DNA of 14,546 nucleotides from Larix sibirica (lineage: Eukaryota > Streptophyta > Pinopsida > Pinales > Pinaceae): contig NWUY0304682100.1 in assembly GCA_004151065.3 (NCBI GenBank), positions 1 to 14,546 of the forward strand, in the 5' to 3' direction. The translations under genes were made by a program, and so were the position numbers. Of this stretch, positions 1-9,639 are shown piece by piece. How positions within the stretch are numbered: position 1 is the stretch's first letter; each line of letters begins with the position of its first letter. The notes under the pieces were generated by a model. The model was not told the origin of the DNA. It searched no databases and worked only from the letters and a program-made list of their open reading frames with translations.

Positions 1-1145
1 TGATTCACAACTGCTTACACATTTAGCGTTTTCCCTGCGCAACCCTTTTGGCCTTTGATTTTACTTTTTTTCATCTCGAGGTTTGCTTTGCACTAAGAGC
101 CCATTTATCCAGCGGGCTGCGAGGTTGGTCACTCTGTCCTGTCCTGCTACAGAAATCGCTAAAAACATGGGGGAGTTGCTTTTGTTGATTTGGTCATTTT
201 GCGTCAGTTTCAGTGAAGACATTTATATGCAAATACTAAAGACCTCGTCATCGTGAGAGATCAGATCCTATGTAGAAATTTAAACAGTTCACAAGTTAAC
301 CCGCCACGAGAGCTAGCTTCTGCAGACTATAACATAGGCATTCCAGTTAATCATAGGCTTCATCCCCATGAAAATATAGTGTGCATACACTATCTAGCTT
401 GAGATTGATAGTTGCTAGATCGATCTCCATGGATGCATGTTGCATACGAAGTACCTGCCAATCACTACCAGCTAAGGCAACCAAAACCATGCAAGGAATT
501 CTAAGAAAGACTAGAGAATTTAACCATACACTTCACAACAAGCCAACAAAACTACTTTTCAAAAATTAAGTTCATTCAATGTTCTAAATATTACTATTAG
601 TGTACATGCCTTTGTTTCTATTGAGAATTGTTTCTATGTTTTTTCCCTCGTACCATTGTCCACTAATCTCTTTCTAAACAGAACAACAGCAAAAAATAAA
701 CACAACTTTGGTCCTCATGCAAGAGGTCACTTATTTAGAACTTAACATCTGCATTCTACTTTTAGTTGCATGTATCTACCGCATCAGAAGATCAAACCAC
801 ATTGTGTTTGCACACCGTGTAGACCCTAATAAGTAAGAAGAGCGATGTCCATAAAGTCATGTCATACTCCCATACCACACAATTTATACAGCCCTATTCA
901 GTGCTACATGGATTGTTGCCCTTAGTAACCAGTGGAACAAGGAATACTACGTGACTCTTAGACATTGCCATGTATGCTGCGAATCTTTTTGTCTTAAGCA
1001 TTTATACTTGAACTGTTCTGAAATTTTCATGTTCAGTGTTATCCTTTCCTTTATCAGTTTGAATGATGTCCAAATTTTTAGCAAATTTTGCTCTGTTCTA
1101 AGTAGAAAGTTGATATTTTCGTTATTCTTTTGTTATCATTCACAG
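1..1145. other. Non-coding flank, probably the end of an upstream PP2C intron
   Basis: I see no convincing gene here. The stretch is AT-rich with only short open frames. The clade E PP2C N-terminus (a short MG-start segment leading to a QDAM-type motif) was looked for by eye and not found. A pyrimidine-rich tract and a CAG acceptor (AG at 1144-1145) immediately precede the first recognisable phosphatase exon, so at least the right-hand part is intron. The open frame that runs into the exon from 951 is intron read-through, not protein. Confidence 0.6.
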
Positions 1146-1511
1146 GATTTTGTTTCAGATGATTCAATCTTCTGTGGGGTTTTTGATGGCCATGGTCCTT
1201 ATGGTCATCTTGTTGCCCGTAGGGTTAGGGATTCATTGCCAGTGAAATTGCATTCTTTTTGGCAATCATTCAAGGATAAAGCAAACAACATCAATGCTTC
1301 TGATACATACAATAATAAAAAGAAAGCTAAAAATACCCAAAATGATTTGGGTAGTGACGGCCAAGTCAGTTCAGCAAAGGAATCCAGTCTTTTTTCTGCC
1401 TGGAAAGACACCTACCTGAAAGCGTACAAAGTAATGGACAAAGAATTGAGGTCTCATCCAACTATAGACTGCTTTTGCAGTGGAAGCACCGCAGTTGCAG
1501 TTGTTAAACAG
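1146..1511 (+). CDS. PP2C-type Ser/Thr protein phosphatase, internal exon A (plant clade E)
   Basis: This exon of 122 codons starts after a CAG acceptor and ends at CAG before a GTAATT donor, in phase 0. It opens with DFVSDDSIFCGVFDGHG, which contains the PP2C metal-binding DGHG motif, followed by PYGHLVARRVRDSLP, typical of plant clade E phosphatases. A polar linker rich in Lys, Asn and Ser follows, then AYKVMDKEL and CFCSGSTAVAVV, the conserved strand before the next exon. PP2C enzymes are Mg/Mn-dependent monomeric phosphatases that remove phosphate from Ser/Thr. Clade E members often carry an N-terminal myristoylation site, but that part is not in the window. No frameshift or stop is seen, so I read it as a real exon. 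The family call is firm; the exact orthologue is not. Confidence 0.93.
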
Positions 1512-1997
1512 GTAATTTGTGATTAGTTGATGTATTTTATATCCATGAATTATGAATGTAAGGTCCTTTGTTTCTGTTTTGTCCTGGATTCTGCTGTTTT
1601 AAATGAAATAAGATATAGAAGTTCCTTTTAGTGAGGAAAATTGCACACCTTCTGTTTTATAGATGGATAAGCTAAGTATCGTACATTCTCAATGTCCAAA
1701 AATTTTAAACTTAACATCTGAAAGCTATAAGACCTGTTGGCATCTAATGTCCTAGAAAGCAAACAGAGCAAGCCAGATGCAGTGTTCTGTTGTGAATCCC
1801 AGTTGGACTTGTATTCTGGAGAAGTTAAATATTGAGTTAATCCAAATTTCATCTTAAATGAATATCTGTTATGTTGTTAAATTTTTAAGAAATTAAGTAA
1901 TTAGTTCATGTTTAAGCCTTCTAATCACAAGGGCTTGTGTTTCATGCCTGCAGTTCAATGTCAAATTTTGAGGGTTCTTATTTGTTTATGATCTCAG
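1512..1997 (+). other. PP2C intron (486 bp)
   Basis: The donor is GTAATT at 1512 and the acceptor is TCTCAG ending at 1997. The flanking exons join in phase 0 to give VVKQ followed by GDYLFIGN, as in plant PP2Cs. Nothing else is recognisable inside; short open frames on the minus strand are chance. Confidence 0.88.
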
Positions 1998-2115
1998 GGA
2001 GATTACCTTTTCATTGGGAATATTGGGGATTCCCGGGCTGTCCTGGGAACAAGAGCAGCCGATGGTTCCCTCGTTGCCATTCAACTGACAGTTGATTTAA
2101 AGCCTGACTTGCCAA
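1998..2115 (+). CDS. PP2C-type Ser/Thr protein phosphatase, internal exon B
   Basis: This short exon encodes 39 codons plus one base. It reads GDYLFIGNIGDSRAVLGTR, with the conserved GDSRAV core-strand motif of PP2C, and ends in VAIQLTVDLKPDLP. It leaves one base (A at 2115) before a GTAGGT donor, so the next codon is split. With exon C it makes AGG (Arg) in front of EAERIR. Plant clade E relatives usually have a polar or basic residue there. The exon is too short to stand alone as an open frame but is certain from the motif, the frame and both splice sites. Confidence 0.93.
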
Positions 2116-2279
2116 GTAGGTTTTTGGTGCCAAGATCCACAAGCTGGTTTAAGAACTAATGATCTGGGAATATGCTGAGGTCAATGGAATGTCATTTGTG
2201 CTTTACGTTTTATTGAAAAATTCCAACCTTTTCTTTCTGATCAACCCCCATAAAGTTTTCCAATTGCATGTCTTGCCAG
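2116..2279 (+). other. PP2C intron (164 bp)
   Basis: The donor is GTAGGT at 2116 and the acceptor is TTGCCAG ending at 2279. This is a phase-1 intron between LKPDLP and EAERIR. The apparent open frame starting at 2159 is intron read-through into exon C, not a start codon. Confidence 0.88.
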
Positions 2280-2503
2280 GGGAAGCTGAGCGCATCCGAC
2301 GATGTAAGGGTCGAGTTTTTGCTTTGCAAGATGAGCCTGAAGTACATAGGGTGTGGTTACCATATGACGATGCACCGGGGTTGGCAATGGCAAGGGCTTT
2401 TGGAGATTTTTGTTTGAAAGAATATGGTGTAATTGCCATACCTGAAATTTCTCACAGGTTGTTGACAGAGAGGGACCAATTTGTGGTTCTTGCATCTGAT
2501 GGG
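2280..2503 (+). CDS. PP2C-type Ser/Thr protein phosphatase, internal exon C
   Basis: The exon completes the split Arg codon and then reads EAERIRRCKGRVFALQDEP, VHRVWLPYDDAPGLAMARAF, GDFCLKEYGVIAIPEI and VVLASDG. The AFGDF motif and the metal-binding Asp of LASDG are intact. It ends at GGG before a GTGAGT donor (2504), phase 0. In relatives the following exon begins (V/I)WDVLSN and later carries a VDDC-type Asp needed for the metal centre; neither is found in the remaining 12 kb. The three exons together cover about 236 residues, roughly the middle of a 400-500 residue protein. All visible catalytic motifs are intact, so the locus may be functional if the rest lies outside the window. Confidence 0.93.
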
Positions 2504-3280
2504 GTGAGTCCTTTATATAGAACTATGCACGTTTATGCACTTTATGATTTTGCTAGCATTGATACAATTGTGCTTTCTGTAGAATTTCATTGAATGTGGA
2601 AGTCAGTATATCTGAGGCAATTTGTTAAGACAAGTGTGAGTTTCAGCTTGTATCATACTACAGTGCATTCATTTTTCAATATACCTGTGTAAAGTCTGAT
2701 TATTATTCCAAGCATTAAGGGCCCGTGCTAAGATAACATTTATTGATTGCAACCTATGCTTATTCATTCTAGAATTCCTGGCTGACATATTTTGGCAAAA
2801 GCCCTCATTTCAAAACAGTTTTTAGCTGTCTATTTGACCACATATCTGGAGCCTTTTTCCTTCATTGTATTGCATTTCTTGTGATAGTTATGGTCAATTT
2901 CCCTGCTTCAACAACTAAGGATAAATTCTTTGTTATGGATAACAGTGGATAAGAATAAAAGTATCCTTGTCAGCACTATGCTTCATAAATTACTTTAGAG
3001 AACAAGTACATCAAAATCCAGATAGCTACATCATGCAGACAACAGGAGTGCGAAGAAAGTCCTGGTCTATAAAAGCTAAAAATGTCAGCATATGAGCCCA
3101 GGTTCCCACAGGGAGGGACTCAACATCATGAAACTGAACGGAGGTGGACTCGTAGCAGTAGAACCAATTCTTGCTTAAAGCTCTGTAAATCCCTAAGAGT
3201 AAGAGGATTAGGAACCTCATTGAATGTATATCCACTATGATGTTTCCATAGAAAGCCATCTTTTATTTTTGAAAAATTCG
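2504..3280. other. Non-coding, start of the following intron or truncated gene end
   Basis: It begins with a strong GTGAGT donor. No (V/I)WDVLSN exon follows nearby. A CTGTAG at about 2578 could mimic an acceptor, but the sequence after it runs into a stop and does not match PP2C. On the minus strand at 3026-3308 there is a short open stretch (VPNPLTLRDLQSF) that I do not recognise; it could be the 3' tail of the LINE described next. Confidence 0.5.
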
Positions 3281-3319
3281 TCTTATTTTCACAGAAAAAT
3301 ATTTGCAAATAGAAAATGG

Positions 3320-3680
3320 AAGGGTATATACAATGAGTTTGATAACCTCTTCCTGAGAATGACTAAAGCAGAAATAAAATCAGAATACTGAGTAGGATCT
3401 AAAGACTCGGTGTCTTTAATCAACAATGCCCCTTTGGCCAATTTGCAGCTGTCCTTGACTATCCAAGTGTTCCCAAGGAAAGGCCGCATCCAGGAGAGTG
3501 GAGCTACAAAAAGAGAATGAAACTCACCTTGAAACCATGCCCAAAAAACTCTAGCAGGCTAACATTTTTAAAAAACATGTTGAATCGTCTCATCCTTACT
3601 ATGCAATCCGTAGGTGGAATTAGTAATGCCATCTTTGTGCAACCTACTATTGATAGCCAATCCTCGATGAAGTGGTAAGT
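3320..3680 (-). pseudogene. LINE ORF2 C-terminal relic with zf-RVT-like motif
   Basis: The minus strand at 3594-3535 reads DETIQHVF, stop, KC, stop, PARVFW. This resembles the plant zf-RVT pattern, in which E-T-x-x-H-x-F is followed by C and then A-R-x-x-W. A frame continues to about 3290 (MRPFLGNTW, LAKGALLIKD) without a domain I can name. In-frame stops show it is not functional. Confidence 0.6.
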
Positions 3681-3908
3681 TAGTAACGGCCCCCAAAACT
3701 TATTTTCAAAGGAGGCAGGAGCCTTTGAAATGTATTTATACCTCAACCAGTGCTCCATTGGATCTCGAAGTCCCACATTGTTTATTTAAGTTGGTGACTG
3801 GACAAAGGAGGGCCTAACCAATTCATAAAGATTGTTCATCTCATAGATATGAATAGGCTTCCCACTTCTTCATTTCCAACCCCTCCAAATGGGGGATTCC
3901 CCATGTAG

Positions 3909-3945
3909 CTACATTTTATATAAACAACTACATTTTATATAAACA
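3909..3945. repeat. Two-copy 19-bp direct repeat
   Basis: An 18-bp unit beginning CTACATTTTATATAAACA occurs at 3909-3926 and again at 3928-3945, separated by one base (period 19). It lies inside the LINE copy, in a non-conserved part, and looks like a local slippage duplication. Confidence 0.9.
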
Positions 3946-4519
3946 GTTTATTGGAATCATACAACAAAGGCCCTCTAAAACAACCTTGTCATCTTTGGAA
4001 ATCTTTTGAGTGCAATTAAGAGTCTTTAATGTGTGCCACAATTGATTGTTTTGATTTCATAAATCATTTTGAGAGGCAATCCTTTCCTAGCGAATCTTTT
4101 ACTTCAATAATTTGGTTAGAGACAAAATTGAGCCCTTGAAAACTAGAACATCCAGATTGACCAGGAAGCTAGATCTCAAGCATCTTAAGGTCCCTCAAAT
4201 TGCCAACAAAGAAATTCAGAGACTATCTACCAAGCTAACCACACCCTCTTTATCAAAATCAAACCTGAGATCCCAAATGCCTTCACATTATTGATAATGT
4301 CACAATGTTGAAAAGGGCCTTTAATACCTCATAGTATGCTAAGCTTGTTGAGTTTGATGCCACGTTAAGACTTCCCAAAAGGCATCCCCTTCCATTGTCG
4401 ATATCACCCACTTGCCAACAAGGGCTACTCCTTAGGATTTTATATTAGGGAGGCCTAAACCCTCTTGAACTTGGGGTAAGGTTCAAAATTTCAAATGTCC
4501 CAAGTCACCAAAGGGAACA

Positions 4520-5735
4520 CGTTTAGCGCTCCTTGGTTGTCGTAGGGAAAGATTGGGAGTGCATGCTCTAGGGTTTTATCCGTTGATTAGGAAGGAAAGA
4601 GATAGGAGGATTAATACAAATGTCTCAATGCTAAGATTCCATTCACAACTATAATTCACCCAGCTAGGGGCAAGTCAGGAGGAGACCAAGCTAAGAGCTT
4701 GGGTTCAAATTTTTCCATGATCCACCTCCATTGATCTACAAGAGAAACTTGTATGCCAAAGGGGATACCCAAATATTGAATGATCACTCCTGGTCTTATG
4801 CACTTCCACTTTTGATTCAACTAGTGTGGGAGGTCCTCTTGCCCAATAAGAAAAGCCTCTATTTTCTTCTCACTAACAATGGCCCTAGAATCTTTTGCAA
4901 AAGTATCCAAACATATCATCGTGCCCTCGACAAAATGTTTGGTCAATTTAGGGGTTAGAGCCAAGTCATCTGCAAAGTGGACATTAAGGAGCTTGTTACC
5001 ATCTAGTAGTAAGATACCTTTGATTTGTCCTTGCACCCTTGCAACTTCTAGCAGGTTACCAAGGGCATCGATTGTAATCCCATAGAGATACAACACCAAT
5101 GGGCACTCTTGCTAGATGGAATGTTGCAATGTGCTAGCCTTTGATAGCACTTCATTCACATTGACTCTTGCAAATCCTTGCAAGAAGAGTGTCTCCACCG
5201 ATCTATGATATCCAAAGCCAAATCCCAGCTAATCCAACATGTTGAGAATAAGGTCCCATTCAATTTAATCATAAGCTTATCAAAATCAATCTTTCAAAGG
5301 ATATCCTTTTGTCCAATCTCTCGAGCCCACTCAAGGCCTTCCTAGGCCATGATAAGATTATCTAGGATAAATCTACTCTTAATAAAAGCCTGTTTGTTCC
5401 TTGTGAACTATCTTGGCCACCAACAACCGGATTTGCAAGTGAGGGCTTTTGCTAGGATTTTATAGGAGATATTCTATAGGGTAATGAGATACCAATTTCC
5501 CACCAAATCTTTTTTAACACCTTTAGAAATGTGTTTTATGAGTACAGCATTAACTAACTTCCCCATACCACCTCCCTTTATAGCTTCTTGGCACATTTTC
5601 AAATAAGCAAGGCCCACCATAGGCCACATCTGTTTTTAAAACTCAACTGGAAAACCATCAAGACCCAGGGATTTCTCATTCTTGAGTTCCTTCATGGCTT
5701 CCCCCATTTCATACAACTCAATCTCTTTTGAAATA
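4520..5735 (-). pseudogene. LINE reverse transcriptase relic (RVT_1 family)
   Basis: On the minus strand, going down from 5735, the relic reads EAMKELKNEKSLGLDGFP, then FIKSRFILDNLIMA (5380-5340 region), then the first catalytic block DFDK (5287-5276). A frameshift follows directly: the expected AYD and IEWD are in the next frame. ARVNVNEVLS follows, then a TAG at 5114-5112 in place of the conserved Arg before QECPL. After that come DALGNLL and the catalytic FADD at 4976-4965. YLGIPFG (4777-4752) and LLAWSPPDLPLAG close the domain. The longest open piece is 5099-4821. This enzyme copies LINE RNA at the nicked target. Stops and frameshifts rule out activity. The order and spacing of the blocks make the family call secure. 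Confidence 0.88.
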
Positions 5736-6279
5736 TAGTTCCTCTCAAGAACCTCAACTCTCTAGGGAACAACCTAATGGACAAGGTCGATGGAAGCATC
5801 TTGCAATTGGTGAGAACCTACAAAGGTGAAAATGCATAAAAAAATGACCTTCAAAACATTATCGAAAGTCTATCTCATCCTCTATAAGGTTACCACTAAG
5901 GTCTTATAAGGCTAAAATTCTCTTAGATTTGTGTTTTCATTTTAGATGCTGAAAATATAATTTGGTAGGTGTGTTTCCCTTGGCCATTTGATGCCTATGC
6001 CCCTTGATATTGGTTGCTTTGGCCTTATACTCTTCAAACCCTTGTATTTGCAATTCCAATTGTTTCAACTCCTACTGACACAACTTAGTAAAGGGATCTC
6101 CAATTGTTGTCAAGCAACTTTGGAGGTGATGTTGAACTTGGGTTTCATTACTTGTCCTAAGTCTCACAACCATCCTACCCCACCCTAAAAGGAATTTGAC
6201 AGTGTAGAGATTATGTTTCCCATCAAGGTCTCAACCAATCTCCCCTATAGAGGTGGGGACCAAAGATCGGACTCGTACA

Positions 6280-6830
6280 ACAACAATTCAACAATCTTTA
6301 GACTCCGACAAAGAGACAATCAGCTTGAAGGAATATCTAGCCTCATATGGACAATCATTACCAATATGCATCCAAGTTGATATACAGAAGTGACCAGATC
6401 CAAAACTAGTCAAATCAACATGCACCAAATCCTCACTTCTAGAAGAGAAAGTGGTGGCATGTGAGTTGGTATAAACCATTTCTAAATTGGATTGTATTTA
6501 GTCAGAACCACTTTATCTATTGGCCCACGTGTACCACCTTGTCCATGCAAGATTCTACACCCAACAATTATGACAATCATTCCAAGCTTGCCTTTCATCA
6601 CCACGAATCCTTGTCTCATGTTATCCAATATGGTCTCCATCCCCCTCAACCATGTTGAAATCCCCCCCCAGATGACCCACTCAATCAGTGGAAGTGCTTG
6701 TGCTAAACAAAGTTACAAGTGTGCTTTCCTACTCAAATCACTAGGAGCATAAAATGAATAGAAGCCCCACAACCATCTTGATGGCATCATAGTCATCCAA
6801 CAACAATGAGATATGGGATCACTCCCTTGG
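6280..6830 (-). pseudogene. LINE AP-endonuclease relic
   Basis: The minus strand carries SFYAPSD, then LIEWVI, then GGDFNMVEGDGD at about 6668-6633, the strongly conserved endonuclease block of plant LINE ORF2. Next are ERQAWND and WYTWANR, matching the TWxN block before the usual G-x-x-R. A run of eight G on this strand (6669-6662) sits directly before the GDFN codons and puts WVIW and GDFN in different frames. The part down to 6288 (FSSRSEDLVHVDL, SGHFCIS) matches the weak SDH region, with the His kept. In life this domain nicks target DNA; here it is broken. Confidence 0.75.
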
Positions 6831-7599
6831 CAAGAATATGTGGGACTAACCATGAAACAACATACTCCTCGTTCCAATTATTCATTTGCAACCATTGTTT
6901 AAAACCAATAACTTTAACTTTGTGGAGGAGGTGCACTTCCGAAAGAAGAGGAGCCATGGTGTGTGTGACAATGGCACATATGTCATCTCTCGGTACTTCC
7001 CTAACATTATAGGGAAACTCATGTCTTAGTGCTTGTTCAAGCACTATGAAAGAGGTTTGGATAGGGATTACCTTGGTTAGAGGGCCATCAAATGAGCAAG
7101 GAGCATTTAAAAAGGAAATAGGCAAAGCACTGGAAGGAGTAGACCGAGATGTATACGCTTGTTGAGTAGCAAGAAGCTCTTGTGGATGAGCTTCAACATT
7201 TCTTGTAGATGCCCTTATGATTGTAGAAACTTGCGGAGTGGACCACACTATTCATCCTTATTGGAGGCCTCATGGATAAAATGAAAAATCAATTCGCATA
7301 TTGTCTCTTGAACCAAATTGAGTAGACACACTATCTTGGCCTCCCTTACTTGGGACCCATCTTATGCATAGACACATGAGATGCATTTTGTTTTGACCTC
7401 CTTTTGTTTTGAATTTACCATTCCTGAGAGTCATGAATATGCTTTGTAGAAGCTTGGATGATGCCATTTTTAGTTTCAATAGTAGGGTTTTGGGAAATGG
7501 AAGCACCAGAGGGGTCTAGTTTTTTAAAGGATAATCTTTAACAAAATGCATAGGTGAGAAACAAGAAAAATAATAATTTGTGAGGTTGAGATGTATGGC
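6793..7599 (-). pseudogene. LINE spacer between ORF1 and the endonuclease relic
   Basis: A 151-codon open stretch runs from 7248 to 6793 on the minus strand (starts MWSTPQVSTIIRAS). Before it (7599-7250) are frames with RWVPSKGG and HDSQEW, which resemble the polar C-terminal part of plant LINE ORF1 only loosely. I cannot assign a domain. Its place between ORF1 and the endonuclease suggests it holds the ORF1 end and the ORF2 start, frameshifted together. Confidence 0.35.
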
Positions 7600-8190
7600 C
7601 TTTTGAATGGGCCATACAATTGAACTAGAAGCAAATCTTAGACAAATGTTGCCTTGAAAGGTCCATCTCTACACATACATGAGAATTGGCTCAAAAGGTG
7701 TGGGAATCTCGCTTGTTTACTACAATCAATCTACCAAAAGGTTGTACTATCTTATCCTTGCAAACTCATAAATGCTTAGGGATATGAGGAAGTCCATCCA
7801 CAAAGGATATTTATGCGAAGATGCATACTGTAGATTGAATACCAAGGTTGTACATAAACTAACGCATTATCAATCATCCATACATTGATAAAAAATACCA
7901 CTTGAGCCTCTTCTCTTTGTCTAACACTACATAAGCAAACCCATTGCCAAGTCCCTAGGAGGATTCTACCTTCTAGCCTCGAGGACCCCAATTGTTGAGA
8001 TACAATTTATAGAGGTCTTTCTCTAGCGACATATATCTTAAAAAATGGAAGATGAAAACCTTGTTCTTAATTGATCAACAATAAGTTTGACTACTTCATC
8101 AGAAGAAAAATTGGTATCAGACTCCCCCAATTCTAGAGGAGGGTTTCACTGCAACATAGAAGGGTCTCCTTCAATGACAAAATTGTCCTT
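7600..8190 (-). pseudogene. LINE ORF1 relic, DUF4283/gag-like
   Basis: Minus-strand pieces in order are LGNGFAYVVLDKEKR (about 7950-7905), VYVQPW (7855-7838), VDGLPHIPKHL (7799-7767), FGRLIVVNK, and VCVEMDLS (7678-7655). This order matches DUF4283-type ORF1 proteins of plant LINEs: a core strand, a xVQPWxP segment, a VxLPxxPxxxW segment, and a final (V/A)CVE(M/I)DLS. These proteins bind LINE RNA. The pieces lie in different frames with several stops, including a TGA where the conserved Trp/Cys of the LPHIPKHL segment would be. Confidence 0.65.
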
Positions 8191-8370
8191 AATGAGAACC
8201 CCAATTGAGTTGTCGATTCTGTTATGGCTAGAAGTGATATCATTTGTCTTGGGACTCTCTAGGGTAGGCTTAGAAGGGGGCTTAGTATGCAACGCATGAT
8301 GTTTGATGGCCAATTGGTTGAAAAAGAAGAGTTTCTTTTGTCAGGCCATTTCCTAGCGTTGCTTCCGTTG

Positions 8371-8469
8371 CTGTGATTATTGTGCCAAACCTTTTATTGC
8401 TTGCTGTGATTATTGTGCCAAACCTTTTATTGCTTGCAGTGATTATTGTGCCAAACCTTTTATTGCTTG
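8371..8469. repeat. Three-copy 33-bp tandem repeat
   Basis: The units are 8371-8403, 8404-8436 and 8437-8469. The first two are identical; the third differs by one base (CAGTG instead of CTGTG). The core is TTGTGCCAAACC. The unit is 11 codons long and on the minus strand reads through as repeated NKRFGTIITAS. It lies about 200 bp upstream of the LINE ORF1 relic, so it may belong to the LINE 5' region, where tandem repeats are common. No ATG opens that frame, so I do not call a protein. Confidence 0.95.
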
Positions 8470-8479
8470 TTTCGAACAC

Positions 8480-9560
8480 ACTTAATCTCTATGGCTTGGA
8501 AAACCTTGAAAACCACCACCCCTAATTTCGCATGAGATAGAGGGTTATTAGAAAAATAAATTGCAAATCACTTGTGGAGAGACCATTACAACCATCTTTC
8601 TTTGCATCAAGCCCATCCATTAATACTTTATCCTTGCGTCATAACATCAACCACCAACACCTTTGAAGATGTCAAAGTGGCCATTGCGTCTTTGCTGGAA
8701 TTCAAAGTTCAAACTTTGAAGGCCATCATACCCACAAGTCCCCACCATGAAGAAGTAATACAGGCATGTGAAGTTGCAGAAGAAGACACCCATAGACAAC
8801 ATAGAAAGGCTATTGCTTACTAGGGCATGTTGGGACCTCGTCTAGTGTAGAGCAAATCTATACCTAATAAACAAAATCCACTCCACACAACTTCAGTGTG
8901 CTGTCCCCACAATGGTGTGGATAAGGAAGGGCATGCATAGTTAGAGATAATTTTTTTAAGGAAGCAACATAGAGGCTTTGAAAACCTTGACCTAAGAGAA
9001 TTAAAAACTGCAGCCACATAGGTGAGGAAGGGCATGCACAGTCACAAAGAGGAAGCCACGCACAGGCCCGGATCCACTCTAAACAACCTCGCCTTGAGCT
9101 GACCTTCATAGTCGCAAGGTTAAGGAAGAATAAAGAAGTCGCAAAAGGGAATCCCAAGGCTGCATAACCACCACAATCAATCACAACCACAAAACAAAGA
9201 CCCCCCATAGCCATTGTGTCTGGTCACTACATGATTGCATCTGATTTTGATTTTCTTAATCTTGATAATCATCTATTGGGGATATCATTCAGATCTACTA
9301 ATCTAGGCCACCATAATAGGCCAAGAGTTTAGAACCACAACAATGCTCAAGGAAGACCAATAACTAGTATCTAGCACCAGAGAACACTGAAAAATAAACA
9401 ACTGAATTTGGTCACAACTTGCCTATACCATTTACATATCCCATGATAACCAATAAAATAAGTACTTTAAATGTCTCAAGATGAAACCAGCAATAGGTTA
9501 TTGATATGCACCATTAAGACCTTGAAAAGGGTTAAATTGCAAAAAGCAGCTTAAAAGCTT
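8480..9560. other. No recognisable gene; unassigned repeat-like sequence
   Basis: Open frames of up to 116 codons occur on both strands (for example 8572-8823 + and 9214-8864 -), but none shows a domain or codon pattern I recognise. Two related segments sit about 105 bp apart, each with GGAAGGGCATGCA (near 8926 and 9026). This may be LINE 5' leader sequence or another old repeat. Confidence 0.4.
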
Positions 9561-9639
9561 GCTATGTGCAACGACCATGCACAATCAGAAATTAACTTTT
9601 CTAATTCATATTCAAAGAAGAGTCCCTTGACTTGCTCCA

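Larger units (their letters stand above)
3290..8200 (-). mobile_element. Decayed L1-type LINE (non-LTR retrotransposon), antisense to the PP2C gene
   Basis: Read on the minus strand, protein relics come in the order expected of a plant LINE. They are a DUF4283/gag-like ORF1 near 8.2-7.6 kb, an AP-type endonuclease near 6.8-6.3 kb, reverse transcriptase near 5.7-4.5 kb, and a zf-RVT-like tail near 3.6 kb. ORF2 would span about 3.5 kb, near the usual length, so the copy looks almost full length. It carries many stops and frameshifts, so it is long dead. No poly(A) tail (a poly-T run at the left end) and no target-site duplication could be found, so both ends are approximate. It lies opposite in direction to the phosphatase exons and, if that gene continues, is inside one of its introns. 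Confidence 0.8.

Noticed and set aside
1-21. Near copy of TCACAACTGCTTAYACA at the window start and at 13823-13839
   Set aside because: Similarity is confined to 17 bases and the flanks differ, so it is compatible with chance and not a shared LTR end.
169-255. ATGGGGGAG start as a possible PP2C first exon
   Set aside because: The short frame does not resemble the clade E N-terminus and soon stops.
951-1145. N-terminal 65 codons of the open frame running into PP2C exon A
   Set aside because: No resemblance to PP2C; hydrophobic, T-rich intron sequence ending in a polypyrimidine tract and CAG acceptor.
2159-2279. ATG-started extension in front of PP2C exon C
   Set aside because: Intron read-through; the acceptor at 2278-2279 and the split codon with exon B explain the frame.
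2504-2593. Open frame continuing past the exon C donor
   Set aside because: The frame after LASDG lacks WDVLSN and follows a strong GTGAGT donor, so it is intron.
8282-8479. Minus-strand repeat protein NKRFGTIITAS x3
   Set aside because: No ATG, only 65 codons, and caused by the 33-bp repeat; no evidence of translation.
8864-9214. 116-codon minus-strand open frame
   Set aside because: No domain, two overlapping frames open at the same place, likely chance in repeat sequence.
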